Shown piece by piece: positions 9,040 through 19,188 of a DNA stretch of 64,000 nucleotides. The stretch comes from Sphingobium aromaticiconvertens. GTDB taxonomy: Bacteria; Pseudomonadota; Alphaproteobacteria; Sphingomonadales; Sphingomonadaceae. The translations under genes and the position numbers were made by a program. The stretch covers positions 2,041,501-2,105,500 of the forward strand of contig NZ_JBANRJ010000001.1 of the NCBI RefSeq assembly GCF_037154075.1, read 5' to 3'. Below the pieces are notes generated by a model. The model did no database searches and had not been told where the DNA came from. It worked only from the letters and a program-made list of their open reading frames with translations. Numbering within the stretch: position 1 is the first letter of the stretch; every line of letters starts with the position of its first letter.

Positions 9040-9549
9040 ATGGCCAGAGAGAGGGTCGGCGTTTATCCGGGGACTTTCGACCCGATCACGCTGGGACATA
9101 TGGATATCATCCGACGCGGCGCCAAGCTGGTCGACAAGCTGGTCATCGGTGTCACCACCAACATTTCCAAGTCGCCTATGTTCAGCGACGAAGAGCGGCT
9201 GGAGATGGTGCGGCGGGAATGCGCTGAGATCGACGCAGACATCGTCGTCACGGGCTTCAATTCGTTACTGATGGACTTTGCCGAACGACAGGGGGCGGGT
9301 GTCATCATTCGCGGGCTGCGCGCGGTCGCCGATTTCGAATATGAATATCAGATGGCGGGCATGAACCAGCAGATCAACGCCAAGGTGGAAACCGTGTTCC
9401 TGATGGCGGATGTGTCGCTGCAACCGATCGCCAGCCGACTGGTGAAGGAAATCGCGCTGTTTGGAGGGCCGATTCACAAGTTTGTCAGCCCGACCGTATG
9501 TGAAGAGGTGAAGCTGCGCGTCGAGCAGACGGGGCGCAAGGGCGACTGA
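9040..9549 (+). CDS. coaD: Phosphopantetheine adenylyltransferase
   Basis: A 169-residue nucleotidyltransferase for the penultimate step of coenzyme A synthesis. The adenylyl-transfer motif is TFDPITLGH at residues 12-20 (TxGH). The substrate region RGLRAVADFEYEYQMAGMN and the C-terminal SRLVKEIALFGG are typical. Start ATG 9040 is preceded by AAGGGA and sits three bases after the ispA stop, suggesting coupled expression. Confidence 0.96.
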   Translation: MARERVGVYPGTFDPITLGHMDIIRRGAKLVDKLVIGVTTNISKSPMFSDEERLEMVRRECAEIDADIVVTGFNSLLMDFAERQGAGVIIRGLRAVADFEYEYQMAGMNQQINAKVETVFLMADVSLQPIASRLVKEIALFGGPIHKFVSPTVCEEVKLRVEQTGRKGD

Positions 9550-9692
9550 ACTCGACACAATGTGCCCGTGAAGGTGGTCCGCTCAGCCGTGGTTCAGTTG
9601 CCAATCGCGAAGAGCGCGCTATCAGGGCTTCGGATTATGTCCGCCGCGCGTGATTATATCTGCGTGGACGGGACTCGAAAGGTGATTGGATA

Positions 9693-10454
9693 ATGAGTTT
9701 CTCTTCGGCGCTGAAAAGTCTGGCGATCGGTTGTGCGCTGCTGGCGATGACAGGCCCGGCCCATGCGCAGGGCGGTGGCAAGGCCGAGGAAGCCAAGAAG
9801 GCCGAGGCCGCGGTACGCGCCGAAGATGCTGCCAAGAAGCTGGGTGAAAATCCGGCGGCCAAGTTGCCGCCCGCCACTGTGCCGGTCGATCCAGCCAATG
9901 TCTGGGATCTGGACCTGTCGAGCGGTGGTCGCGTCCGTATCCAACTGCGTCCGGACATTGCGCCGAACCATGTCGAGCGGGTCAAGACGCTGACCCGCCA
10001 GGGCTTCTACAATGGACTGAAGTTCCACCGCGTCATTCCCGGCTTCATGGCGCAGGGCGGCGATCCCAAGGGGGACGGCACCGGCGGATCGACGATGCCG
10101 GACCTGAAGGCCGAGTTCAACCAGATGCCGCATCTGCGCGGTACGCTGTCGATGGCGCGCGCGCAGAGCGAGGACAGCGCCAACAGCCAGTTCTTCATCG
10201 TCCTGCTGCCCCGGATGCAGCTCGACAAGAAATATACGGTGTTGGGCCGCGTGATCGAAGGCATTCAATATGTCGACGCGATCGCGCAGGGCGAGCCGCC
10301 AGCCAATCCGACCGTGATCCTGCAGGCATCGATCGAAAGCGATGGCAAGCCGCCTGTGCTTGCGGCTCCTGCACCCGCAGCGCCGGTGCCGTCGATTGTG
10401 GAGCCGAAAAAGGTCGTGCCTGCCAAAAAACTGACGCCCGCGACGAAGAAATAA
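9693..10454 (+). CDS. Periplasmic cyclophilin-type peptidyl-prolyl isomerase
   Basis: A 253-residue protein with an N-terminal signal peptide cleaved after AHA, an Ala/Lys-rich stretch (residues ~26-60), then a cyclophilin domain. Active-site landmarks are FHRVIPGFMAQGGD and SMARAQSEDSANSQFFI. Expected role: isomerising Xaa-Pro bonds in periplasmic proteins. A C-terminal Ala/Pro/Lys tail of ~35 residues extends past the domain. ATG 9693 is preceded by AAAGGTG. queA follows after 27 nt. Confidence 0.9.
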   Translation: MSFSSALKSLAIGCALLAMTGPAHAQGGGKAEEAKKAEAAVRAEDAAKKLGENPAAKLPPATVPVDPANVWDLDLSSGGRVRIQLRPDIAPNHVERVKTLTRQGFYNGLKFHRVIPGFMAQGGDPKGDGTGGSTMPDLKAEFNQMPHLRGTLSMARAQSEDSANSQFFIVLLPRMQLDKKYTVLGRVIEGIQYVDAIAQGEPPANPTVILQASIESDGKPPVLAAPAPAAPVPSIVEPKKVVPAKKLTPATKK

Positions 10455-10481
10455 GCCGCTCCGGTAGGTGGCGAACAAGCG

Positions 10482-11519
10482 ATGCGCGTAGATCTGTTCG
10501 ATTTTGACCTGCCGCCCGAGCGGATCGCTCTGCGGCCAGCGTCGCCGCGTGATTCCGCGCGCATGATGCTGGTGGCGGGCGATCGTCCGTTTGAGGATTT
10601 GCGCGTCCACGACCTGCCGGGCCTGTTGCGCGCGGGCGATTGCCTGGTCTTCAATGACACGCGAGTCATTCCCGCTCAACTGGAAGGCATGCGCGGGGAG
10701 GCGCGGATTGGCGCGACGCTGCACAAGCGGCAGGGGTTACGCGAGTGGCAGGCCTTTCTTCGCAACGCCAAGCGGGTTCGCGCGGGTGATCGCATCGACT
10801 TTGGTGCGGGCGTGACGGCCATTGCGGGTGGGCGTGACGAGGATGGCGGCGTGACGCTGGATTTTGAAGGCGATGAACCGGTCGAGGTCCTGCTGGAACG
10901 GGCAGGGCGAATGCCTCTGCCACCCTATATCGCCAGCAAGCGGCCTACCGATGCGCGCGACCGGGCGGATTATCAAACCATGTTCGCGCGGGAGGATGGG
11001 GCGGTCGCTGCCCCAACCGCAGCGTTGCACTTCACGCCGGAATTGATGGCGTCCCTTAAAGGCGCGGGCATCGAGAATGAGACGCTGACCCTGCATGTGG
11101 GGGCTGGCACTTTTCTGCCGGTGAAGGCCGACGATACGACCGAACATCGGATGCATGCCGAATGGGGGCGGATCGACGCCGACACCGCGGACCGGCTGAA
11201 CGCGGTCAGGGCGCGGGGCGGCCGGTTGATCGCGGTGGGGACGACCAGCCTTCGCCTGCTGGAAAGCGCAACGGGCGAGGATGGCCGGATCGCACCCTTT
11301 GCCGATGAGACGCGGATATTCATCACGCCGGGCTATCGTTTTCGCGCGGTCGATGGCCTGATGACCAATTTCCACCTGCCACGATCGACCCTGTTCATGC
11401 TGGTATCGGCGCTGATGGGGCGGGAGCGGATGCAGGAAGTCTATGCGCACGCGATTGCCGACGAATATCGCTTCTACAGCTATGGTGATTCGTCGCTGTT
11501 GCTGCCGGACGTTGGCTAG
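10482..11519 (+). CDS. queA: S-adenosylmethionine:tRNA ribosyltransferase-isomerase
   Basis: A 345-residue enzyme that transfers and isomerises the ribosyl part of SAM onto preQ1 in tRNA to make epoxyqueuosine at the wobble position. Characteristic blocks: N-terminal [29 protein letters not shown] and the C-terminal [19 protein letters not shown]. The 3' end overlaps the convergent TIGR02186 gene by four bases. A queA-tgt pair is common, but tgt is not present here. Confidence 0.95.
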   Translation: MRVDLFDFDLPPERIALRPASPRDSARMMLVAGDRPFEDLRVHDLPGLLRAGDCLVFNDTRVIPAQLEGMRGEARIGATLHKRQGLREWQAFLRNAKRVRAGDRIDFGAGVTAIAGGRDEDGGVTLDFEGDEPVEVLLERAGRMPLPPYIASKRPTDARDRADYQTMFAREDGAVAAPTAALHFTPELMASLKGAGIENETLTLHVGAGTFLPVKADDTTEHRMHAEWGRIDADTADRLNAVRARGGRLIAVGTTSLRLLESATGEDGRIAPFADETRIFITPGYRFRAVDGLMTNFHLPRSTLFMLVSALMGRERMQEVYAHAIADEYRFYSYGDSSLLLPDVG

Positions 11520-12277
11520 ATCCGACGCGCAATCGCGCCTGCGGCCCAGCCCATGCCCACGGCCATCAGCATCACGAACAGGCCGTAGAGGAAGGACCAG
11601 TCCTGCGCGGCGACGGCCATGAACCGCTCAAACCCGGATTTGCGGATGGTGATGTCGCGCACAGCCGCCGCGACCACGCGGCCATTTTGCACCAGAAAGG
11701 TTTCGGCCGTATAATCGCCCACGATCACGCGGGCCGAAAGGGGCAGGCGCGCGCGGTAGAGGACGCCGTCGGTGATCTCCACCGTGCCGGGTCGCTCCAC
11801 GAACAGGCCAGAGCGGCGGCGCAGGTCGACCAGTCCCTTTTGAAACCGATCCAGTTCTGCGCTTTCGTTGAGCGAGGACGGCGAAAGCTGCAACTTGTCG
11901 ACCCCCATCTCGTAGATGGCGGCGGTGCGTTCATCGACGATTCTGCCAATCGGGCGGGAGGAGGCCATGGCGTAAAAGCTGGGCGCAGAGCGGAAACGGG
12001 CGCTGTCGGCATTGACCCAGATGCCCGCGACTTTCTGTTTTTCGCGCATGGTAATCGACTGGTCCGGCCCTTTCAGGACCACGACGATGTCGGCGGGCTT
12101 TTCCGGCTGGCGACCGCCGGGATAGACGATGGCGCCGAACAGCAGCAGGTCCGCGCCGGTAAAGCTGTACTGAATCTCGACCTCGCGCTGGGACACGTCG
12201 GGCACCAGGATCGGCTCGCTTGCCGCTGTGGTCAGAATCAGGGCGGAGGTGGCGATCAGGGCGCGTGGTCTGCGCAT
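11516..12277 (-). CDS. TIGR02186-family membrane protein
   Basis: A 253-residue protein with a signal peptide, a long periplasmic part ([25 protein letters not shown] and FYAMASSRP are family marks) and one C-terminal transmembrane helix ([19 protein letters not shown]). This alphaproteobacterial family usually sits next to a TauE/SafE exporter, as here; a joint role in handling organosulfur or sulfite is the usual suggestion but is not proven. ATG 12277 overlaps the stop of the upstream TauE gene as TGATG, so translation is coupled; GTG 12280 is an alternative start. Confidence 0.85.
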   Translation of the reverse strand: MRRPRALIATSALILTTAASEPILVPDVSQREVEIQYSFTGADLLLFGAIVYPGGRQPEKPADIVVVLKGPDQSITMREKQKVAGIWVNADSARFRSAPSFYAMASSRPIGRIVDERTAAIYEMGVDKLQLSPSSLNESAELDRFQKGLVDLRRRSGLFVERPGTVEITDGVLYRARLPLSARVIVGDYTAETFLVQNGRVVAAAVRDITIRKSGFERFMAVAAQDWSFLYGLFVMLMAVGMGWAAGAIARRI

Positions 12278-13191
12278 CACAGCACCTGCACGGTGTAGAT
12301 TTCGTCCGGCCGCCAGCCCAGTCCAATCGCCATCCGAATCGCCACGACCAGCACGATGAAAGCCAGGAGTATCCGCAGATATTCAGGCCGGACCGACATG
12401 GAGATGCGCGTGCCGACCTGCGCTCCGATGACGCTGCCGATCAGCAGCAGCAGCGCGAGGACAAGATCGACCGCCTTGGTCGTCAGGGCATGCATCATCG
12501 TCGTCGCCATTGTGACGAACAGGATCTGGAACAGCGATGTGCCAACCACGGCCTGCGTCGCCATGCCCAGCAGATAGAGCATGGCGGGCACCATGATGAA
12601 GCCGCCGCCCACGCCCAGCAACATGGTGAGAATGCCAGTCGCCACGCCTAGCAGCAGCGGTGCGAGCGGGGAGATGTAAAGGCCGGAACGATAGAAGCGC
12701 CAGCGCATGGGCAATGCCGCGACCAGCGGATGGTGGCGCCGCTTGCGCGCCTGAATCTGGCGCCCTGTCTTGAGCGCGATCAGGGATTGAATCGATTCCT
12801 TGGCCATCAGCATCCCGATGGAGCCGAGCATCAGGACATAGAGGATGCCGATAACCGTATCGATCTGACCCAGCGCCTGAAGCATCCGGAAAATGCCAAC
12901 GCCCATGCCGGCGCCCATGATGCCACCGGCAATCAACACGCCGCCCATGCGAAAATCGACCGTGCCGCGCGCCATGTGGGTGACGACGCCTGACACGCTG
13001 GCTCCTGTGACCTGGGACGCCGCCGACGCGGCAGCGACGGTTGGTGGAATGCCGTAGAAAATGAGGAGTGGTGTCGTCAGGAAACCGCCGCCCACGCCGA
13101 ACATGCCCGAAAGCAGGCCCACAACGCCGCCCAGCGCAATGATGACCAGCGCGTTGACCGACAGATTGGCGATGGGAAGGTAGAGATCCAT
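12277..13191 (-). CDS. TauE/SafE (TSUP) family anion exporter
   Basis: A 304-residue inner-membrane protein with eight or so hydrophobic segments. Two copies of the family motif are visible, GGVVGLLSGMFGVGGGFL near the N-terminus and GILTMLLGVGGGFIMVP in the second half, as expected of the repeat structure. The family exports sulfite, sulfoacetate or related anions. A cytoplasmic basic loop (TGRQIQARKRRHH) separates the halves. Start 13191 is the first ATG; TTG 13197 is possible. It lies between an nfrA-like gene and the TIGR02186 gene in a minus-strand operon. Confidence 0.88.
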   Translation of the reverse strand: MDLYLPIANLSVNALVIIALGGVVGLLSGMFGVGGGFLTTPLLIFYGIPPTVAAASAASQVTGASVSGVVTHMARGTVDFRMGGVLIAGGIMGAGMGVGIFRMLQALGQIDTVIGILYVLMLGSIGMLMAKESIQSLIALKTGRQIQARKRRHHPLVAALPMRWRFYRSGLYISPLAPLLLGVATGILTMLLGVGGGFIMVPAMLYLLGMATQAVVGTSLFQILFVTMATTMMHALTTKAVDLVLALLLLIGSVIGAQVGTRISMSVRPEYLRILLAFIVLVVAIRMAIGLGWRPDEIYTVQVL

Positions 13192-13249
13192 GACCAATCC
13201 GGGTTAGCCCTGATCCGGTGCGATAGGAAGGTGCTGGGCTGCTTCGCGC

Positions 13250-14278
13250 CTAAAAATCCGCAGCGAGGGTGATCGCCAGGCCCGACGCGGGGCTTGCGTG
13301 GCCCACAATGCGCTCCCGCCACTCCATCGACAGGCGCGCGGGAGTTGAGGGGAGGGGCAGTTGGAACTGGATTTCCGGGCCGATGTCCACGCGATGGACC
13401 GCAGGCTGGGCACCGCCCGAAAGGCTGGCGCCCAACAGGAGTGGCAGGCGTTCAACCGGTGCCATCAGCGAAATCTTGCCGTCCACAAATCGATCACCAG
13501 CGCGGAAACCGACGATGCCTGCCTGACCATAGGCTTGCGCCAGCAGGCCGGGCGCGACCGGGGTAGGACCAAAGCCGCCGACGGCCATCAACGCCATGGC
13601 GTCACGGGCGCCCTCGCCCAGCGCGATTCGGCGTTCCAGCGCCAGACTGACCGGCAGACGGCGCGTGGGTTGATAGGCGACGCCCAATGCGGCTTCGGGG
13701 GCAGTGGGATCGGCCAGCGCGGCTGTCACCCGCGCATAGGCAGCAAGGCGAGAGGGCGCATTGGGGTTTAGGTCCAGATCCAGCCTTGCACCGGCCTGCG
13801 ACCCGCCGAGCTGACCTACGGATGCGGCGCTGCCGCCGTCAATCCGGTTGGGGCGCCACAGCGCCCAGAGACTCAGTTGCCAGCGATCGCGAACTGGGCT
13901 GGTCGATGGCGTCAGGGTGAAAGGGGCGGCGGTTGGTGCGGGGGGTGCGCTTGGACCATCCTGCGCCCTGTCATCGTCGGTTCGATGCAGATCGGCATGG
14001 GCGACAGGGGCGCGGGTGAGTAGCGGAAGATTGATGGATGAGGATGTCGTGCGCGCTGGGCGCACCATCGGAGGTAAGGAGGCATGCGGGGCAATAGAGC
14101 GCGGCGTCATCGCCCCTGCCAGCAATATCACCTGCGGTTGCCGGGGTGTTGCCATCACAGACTCTGCAACCGCAGGCGGAATGGGGACAAGGTGGAAGCC
14201 CACGCGCGCCATGATCCAGCAGAAAAGGAGTGCGCCAAAAAAGCGGAGGGGACGGCCTGATGCGGTGCGAGCGGTCAT
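13250..14278 (-). CDS. NfrA C-terminal-like outer-membrane protein
   Basis: A 342-residue protein with a signal-anchor-like N-terminus, a Pro/Ala/Thr-rich linker to about residue 130, then ~210 residues of alternating hydrophobic strands ending in Phe (LAITLAADF), as in outer-membrane beta-barrels. The block LGGSQAGARL, PEAALGVAYQP and VSLALERRIALGEGARD resembles the C-terminal domain of phage N4 adsorption protein A (NfrA_C). The TPR region of full NfrA is missing. It overlaps the nfrB-like gene by four bases (ATGA). Assignment rests on motif resemblance plus the NfrB partner. Confidence 0.6.
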   Translation of the reverse strand: MTARTASGRPLRFFGALLFCWIMARVGFHLVPIPPAVAESVMATPRQPQVILLAGAMTPRSIAPHASLPPMVRPARTTSSSINLPLLTRAPVAHADLHRTDDDRAQDGPSAPPAPTAAPFTLTPSTSPVRDRWQLSLWALWRPNRIDGGSAASVGQLGGSQAGARLDLDLNPNAPSRLAAYARVTAALADPTAPEAALGVAYQPTRRLPVSLALERRIALGEGARDAMALMAVGGFGPTPVAPGLLAQAYGQAGIVGFRAGDRFVDGKISLMAPVERLPLLLGASLSGGAQPAVHRVDIGPEIQFQLPLPSTPARLSMEWRERIVGHASPASGLAITLAADF

Positions 14279-15702
14279 GCCTTCCTATCCATTTCCGGCA
14301 GTTCCATTTCCGGCCGTTCCATTTCCGGGAAGCGATGCTGGGTCTTGTCCCAGATCAGTGGGCTGCCCATCAGCGAACGAATATAGAGGAAGACGGCGCG
14401 CCTTGCCGCAAGGATGGCCACCAGATTGCCGATCATCGTGCGCGGTATCGCTGCCAATCCCTGCTGCCAGCCATAGGCGCGGCCAACGAACAGCGCTCGC
14501 ATGGCGAAACGCCAGAGCATTAGCGCGACGTTGATTCGCAAGAGCCATATCAACATTGGCGACAATGGCACCCAGTCCATGGGATGGATCAGGCTGAAGA
14601 GGCCGAGCAGGCCCCAGAGTAGCAGCGTCAGGTAGGCCGCGAACAGGATCAGGGCCGCCAGCGCCGATCGGCGGTCGCGAAAGCGCATCCATAATTCCAT
14701 GGGACCACCGCGCCAGCCCATCCGATCCCACCCCGACAGTGCGATGCCCACGATCCATCGCGCCTTTTGCCGCACGGCGGCGTCCAGACTGTCGGGAAAA
14801 TGCTCGCGCGTGCAGACAAGTTGGCCGTGAGCATCGCGAATCCGCACGAAGATGCCGCGTCCGCCCTGGTCGGCGATTCGCAGGCCTGTCTCATAATCCT
14901 CCGTCAGCGAACTGTCATCGAAGGGGCCGGGGGCACCTTTGGTGACCAGCGCGGCAAGTGCATCGCGGGCAAAGGCGCAGCCCACGCCAGCGGACGGGAT
15001 GGATGCCCCTACGGCCTCTCGCACGGCCAGATATTTGGTGTGAGCCTCTGCGAATTCATCCGCATAGTGGCCCGCGATCATGCGCGACCACAGGCTGCCC
15101 TTTGCCAGTAACGGAAGGACCGGCAACTGCACCAGCGCGAAGCGGTCGATGAGAAAGTCGAACAGGCGAATTTCGTCGGCATGGACGACGTCTTCGGCAT
15201 CATGGAGGACCACGGCCTTGAACCGGGCGCCGGTCCGCTCTTCCTCGCGCTGCATGACCCGCCAGAGTCGATTGAGGCAGTCGGCCTTGGTCGTGGGGCC
15301 GGGGCGCTCGGTGATGCCGACGATGATGCGCGGTTCGCCTGCCGCAACCGATGTGACTTCGCGTAATGTGTCGGGGTCGTTGGGATAGACCCCCACAAAC
15401 AGTCGATAGTCGGCCTGCCCCCAACGACGCAGAGCGTGACGCAGCATGGGGCCGATCACTTCGGCCTCTTTCCAGGCCGGGATGAAGATGGCGAGTGTTC
15501 CGGGGTGTAATGAGGGAGGCAGGTCCGCCGTCGTCATGCGGGGATAGCGGGTGTGGATCATCGTGCTGCGCCAGGCACGGCGACAGCCATAGGCGATATC
15601 GATCAGGAAATCGTCGACGCTGCCCAGCGCCAGGCCAACCGCCGCAAAGAGCATAAGCTCATGATGCGCCAGCGCCAGAAAGACGAGCAATATGTCCCTC
15701 AA
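14275..15702 (-). CDS. NfrB-like membrane glycosyltransferase
   Basis: A 475-residue GT2-type membrane glycosyltransferase. It closely follows the N-terminal half of E. coli NfrB: GSVDDFLIDIAYGCRR, IFIPAWKEAEVIG, VGVYPNDPDTLREV, GPTTKADCLN, LHDAEDVVH, SLTEDYETG and the acceptor-site motif QKARW. Transmembrane helices are at the N-terminus and in the last third. The C-terminal MshEN c-di-GMP-binding part of E. coli NfrB is absent. Start is TTG 15702, preceded by AGGGGGA; no other start fits. Expected role: making a secreted glycan together with the NfrA-like barrel downstream. Confidence 0.8.
   Translation of the reverse strand: MRDILLVFLALAHHELMLFAAVGLALGSVDDFLIDIAYGCRRAWRSTMIHTRYPRMTTADLPPSLHPGTLAIFIPAWKEAEVIGPMLRHALRRWGQADYRLFVGVYPNDPDTLREVTSVAAGEPRIIVGITERPGPTTKADCLNRLWRVMQREEERTGARFKAVVLHDAEDVVHADEIRLFDFLIDRFALVQLPVLPLLAKGSLWSRMIAGHYADEFAEAHTKYLAVREAVGASIPSAGVGCAFARDALAALVTKGAPGPFDDSSLTEDYETGLRIADQGGRGIFVRIRDAHGQLVCTREHFPDSLDAAVRQKARWIVGIALSGWDRMGWRGGPMELWMRFRDRRSALAALILFAAYLTLLLWGLLGLFSLIHPMDWVPLSPMLIWLLRINVALMLWRFAMRALFVGRAYGWQQGLAAIPRTMIGNLVAILAARRAVFLYIRSLMGSPLIWDKTQHRFPEMERPEMELPEMDRKA
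14288..14332. repeat. Three tandem 15-bp repeats at the end of the nfrB-like gene
   Basis: Units TCCATTTCCGGCAGT, TCCATTTCCGGCCGT and TCCATTTCCGGGAAG occur back to back. On the minus strand they encode a pentapeptide repeat PEMER-PEMEL-PEMDR in the cytoplasmic C-terminal tail, so copy number can change without shifting frame. Confidence 0.85.
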
Positions 15703-15856
15703 TCTACGTGATTCCCCCTATTTGCCATCAGCCCTATTGTTCGGGCGGATGCAAGTGGGGGAGGGGGTCTTCAATTGACCCTTAAGCCGCGCTTGCCTAG
15801 ACTTGGGCCGCCACGCCGTGCCCGGTGACGGCTCATCCCGACCGGAGCAACGCCCC

Positions 15857-17068
15857 TTGAGCATCCTGCGACCACCGCCATCCGCGCTTCGCGATTTTCT
15901 GACCAGTGAAGCGGGCGGGGGCGTCCTGTTGATGGTAGCGGCGGCGCTGGCGATCCTGCTGGCGAATCTGCCGGGCGATCCGGCGCATCTCTATCATGCC
16001 TTTGTCCATGCAGAGATAGGACCGGTGCTGACGCCCAAGCTGGGGCCGATGACCGTCCACCTGTGGATCAATGACGGGCTGATGGCGGTGTTCTTCCTGC
16101 TCGTAGGTCTGGAGATCAAGCGGGAGTTTGTGGACGGGCAATTGTCGACCTGGGAGAAACGCCGTTTGCCGGTGATCGCGGCGGTGGCCGGAATGCTGGT
16201 GCCTGCGCTGGTTTTTCTGTTCGTGACGCGCGGAGATGCGGGATTGCGCGACGGTTGGGCCATTCCGGCCGCGACCGACATCGCTTTCGCCATCGGCGTG
16301 CTGGCGCTGCTCGGCACGCGAGCGCCGACGTCGCTCAAACTGTTCCTGACGACAGTGGCGATCGTCGATGACATGGGCGCGGTGGCGATCATCGCCTTCT
16401 TCTATACGAGCGGTATCGACAGCATGGCGTTGCTGTCGGCAGCGGTGATCCTGGGCGCTATGTTCGCGCTCAACCGGATGGGAGTGAAGTCGCTGCCCAT
16501 CTATCTGATCGGTTTTGCGTTGCTATGGTATGCGATGCTGCTCTCTGGTGTTCACGCCACGATCGCGGGCGTGCTGGCGGCGATGACCGTGCCGATCCGC
16601 AAGACGCCGGGCGCGCCGGATGCAGTGGACAGCCCGCTCCATGTGCTGGAGCATGCCATCCATCCGTGGAGCGCCTATCTGATCGTGCCTCTGTTCGGGT
16701 TTGCCAATGCGGGCGTGAGCCTGAGCGGACTGAGCCTTGAGCAGATATTGGCGCCATTGCCGGTCGGCATCGCGCTAGGTCTGTTCCTTGGCAAACAGGC
16801 TGGGATTTTTGCCGCGATCTGGCTGTCGGTGAAGCTGGGCCTTGCTTCGCGACCGCAGGGGGCGAACTGGACGCAGGTTTATGGTGTGGCGCTGTTGTGC
16901 GGGGTTGGCTTTACGATGAGCCTGTTCATCGGTGCGCTTGCTTTTCCGGCATCGCCGATTCTGATCGAGGAGGCGAAGATCGGGACGCTGGCCGGATCGC
17001 TATTGTCCGCGCTGGTGGGCTTTGCGATTTTGCGGTTCGCACCGGGCAAGCGGCGGCCCAGGCTGTAG
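15857..17068 (+). CDS. nhaA: Na+/H+ antiporter NhaA
   Basis: A 403-residue secondary transporter exchanging sodium for protons at alkaline pH. Hallmarks are LWINDGLMAVFFLLVGLEIKRE, ATDIAFAIGVLALLG, the paired aspartates in VAIVDDMGAVAII and LLCGVGFTMSLFI. About twelve hydrophobic helices are visible. I chose TTG 15857, which has GGAG ten bases upstream and starts just before the family N-terminus; GTG 15818 and TTG 15803 are alternatives. It is divergent from the nfrB-like gene across ~150 bp and ends at a strong hairpin. Confidence 0.92.
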   Translation: MSILRPPPSALRDFLTSEAGGGVLLMVAAALAILLANLPGDPAHLYHAFVHAEIGPVLTPKLGPMTVHLWINDGLMAVFFLLVGLEIKREFVDGQLSTWEKRRLPVIAAVAGMLVPALVFLFVTRGDAGLRDGWAIPAATDIAFAIGVLALLGTRAPTSLKLFLTTVAIVDDMGAVAIIAFFYTSGIDSMALLSAAVILGAMFALNRMGVKSLPIYLIGFALLWYAMLLSGVHATIAGVLAAMTVPIRKTPGAPDAVDSPLHVLEHAIHPWSAYLIVPLFGFANAGVSLSGLSLEQILAPLPVGIALGLFLGKQAGIFAAIWLSVKLGLASRPQGANWTQVYGVALLCGVGFTMSLFIGALAFPASPILIEEAKIGTLAGSLLSALVGFAILRFAPGKRRPRL

Positions 17069-17077
17069 CTGCAATCA

Positions 17078-17120
17078 AACCAACAGAGGCGCGCATTAAT
17101 CATGCGCGCCTCTGTTGGTT
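17078..17120. terminator. Perfect 19-bp inverted repeat between convergent genes
   Basis: Arms 17078-17096 and 17102-17120 are exact reverse complements around a 5-nt loop. The repeat sits between the nhaA stop and the aldo/keto reductase stop and probably ends transcription from both sides, although T-runs are short. Confidence 0.75.
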
Positions 17121-17123
17121 GTG

Positions 17124-18288
<1,165 letters not shown>

Positions 18289-19185
18289 ATGCGCCGCGAA
18301 GAACTGGTCGACCTGAACGCCTTTCTCGCTGTGGCGGATGAGCAGAGCTTTACCCGCGCGGCAGCCAAGTTGGGTGTATCCCAGTCGGCACTCAGCCATA
18401 CGATCCGACGGCTTGAAACCCATCTTGGCGTTCGATTGCTCACCCGGACGACGCGCCGGGTGTCGGCGACGGAGGCGGGGCAAAGCCTGATCGATACGCT
18501 GCGCCCGGCGCTGGACGAGATCGGGCAGAAACTGGCAGCCATTGGCGAGTTTCGGGAAAAGCCAGCAGGGACCATTCGCCTCACGACTTCGCGCCATGCC
18601 GGGCAAGCCATTTTATGGCCGGTGCTTGAACGGCTGATGCGCGACTATCCCGATATCAAGGTGGAGGTCAGCATTGACAGCGGTCTGACGGATATCGTCG
18701 TTGAACGCTTCGACGCAGGAATACGGCTGGGCGAACAATTGGCGAAGGACATGATCGCCGTCCGCATCAGCCCGGAACAACGTATGGCGGTGGTCGGATC
18801 ACCGGCTTATTTCGCGAACCATCCCCGCCCGATGACACCGCAGGATCTGGCCCAGCATCAATGCATCAATCTGCGGCTGCGTTCGGCAGGGGGCCTTTAT
18901 GCCTGGGAACTGGAGAAAGACGGGCGAGAGATAAGGGTGCGGGTGGACGGGCAGTTCATCGTCAATGACTCGCACATGGCTGTCGATGCGGCGCTGGGCG
19001 GGGTTGGCCTCGCCTGCACGCTGGAAGATAATGTGCAGGCCCACCTTGGGACCGGGGCGCTGGTGCGCGTGCTGGAGGATTGGTGTCCGCCCTTTCCGGG
19101 CTATCACCTTTATTATCCCAGCCGCCGTCAACAGTCCGCAGCCTTCGCGCTTCTTGTCGAGGCGCTACGCTACCGGGGCCAGTGA
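18289..19185 (+). CDS. LysR-family transcriptional regulator
   Basis: A 298-residue LysR protein. The winged helix-turn-helix covers residues ~5-65 (LNAFLAVADEQSFTRAAAKLGVSQ, SALSHTIRRLE). The rest is the substrate-binding domain (GTIRLTTSRHAG, VEVSIDSGLTDIV, GVGLACTLED). It resembles the AaeR/DmlR-like group that controls adjacent oxidoreductase genes. The start at 18289 follows GGAG. It probably controls the divergent aldo/keto reductase gene. Its 3' end lies three bases from the convergent GGDEF/EAL gene. Confidence 0.92.
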   Translation: MRREELVDLNAFLAVADEQSFTRAAAKLGVSQSALSHTIRRLETHLGVRLLTRTTRRVSATEAGQSLIDTLRPALDEIGQKLAAIGEFREKPAGTIRLTTSRHAGQAILWPVLERLMRDYPDIKVEVSIDSGLTDIVVERFDAGIRLGEQLAKDMIAVRISPEQRMAVVGSPAYFANHPRPMTPQDLAQHQCINLRLRSAGGLYAWELEKDGREIRVRVDGQFIVNDSHMAVDAALGGVGLACTLEDNVQAHLGTGALVRVLEDWCPPFPGYHLYYPSRRQQSAAFALLVEALRYRGQ

Positions 19186-19188
19186 CTT

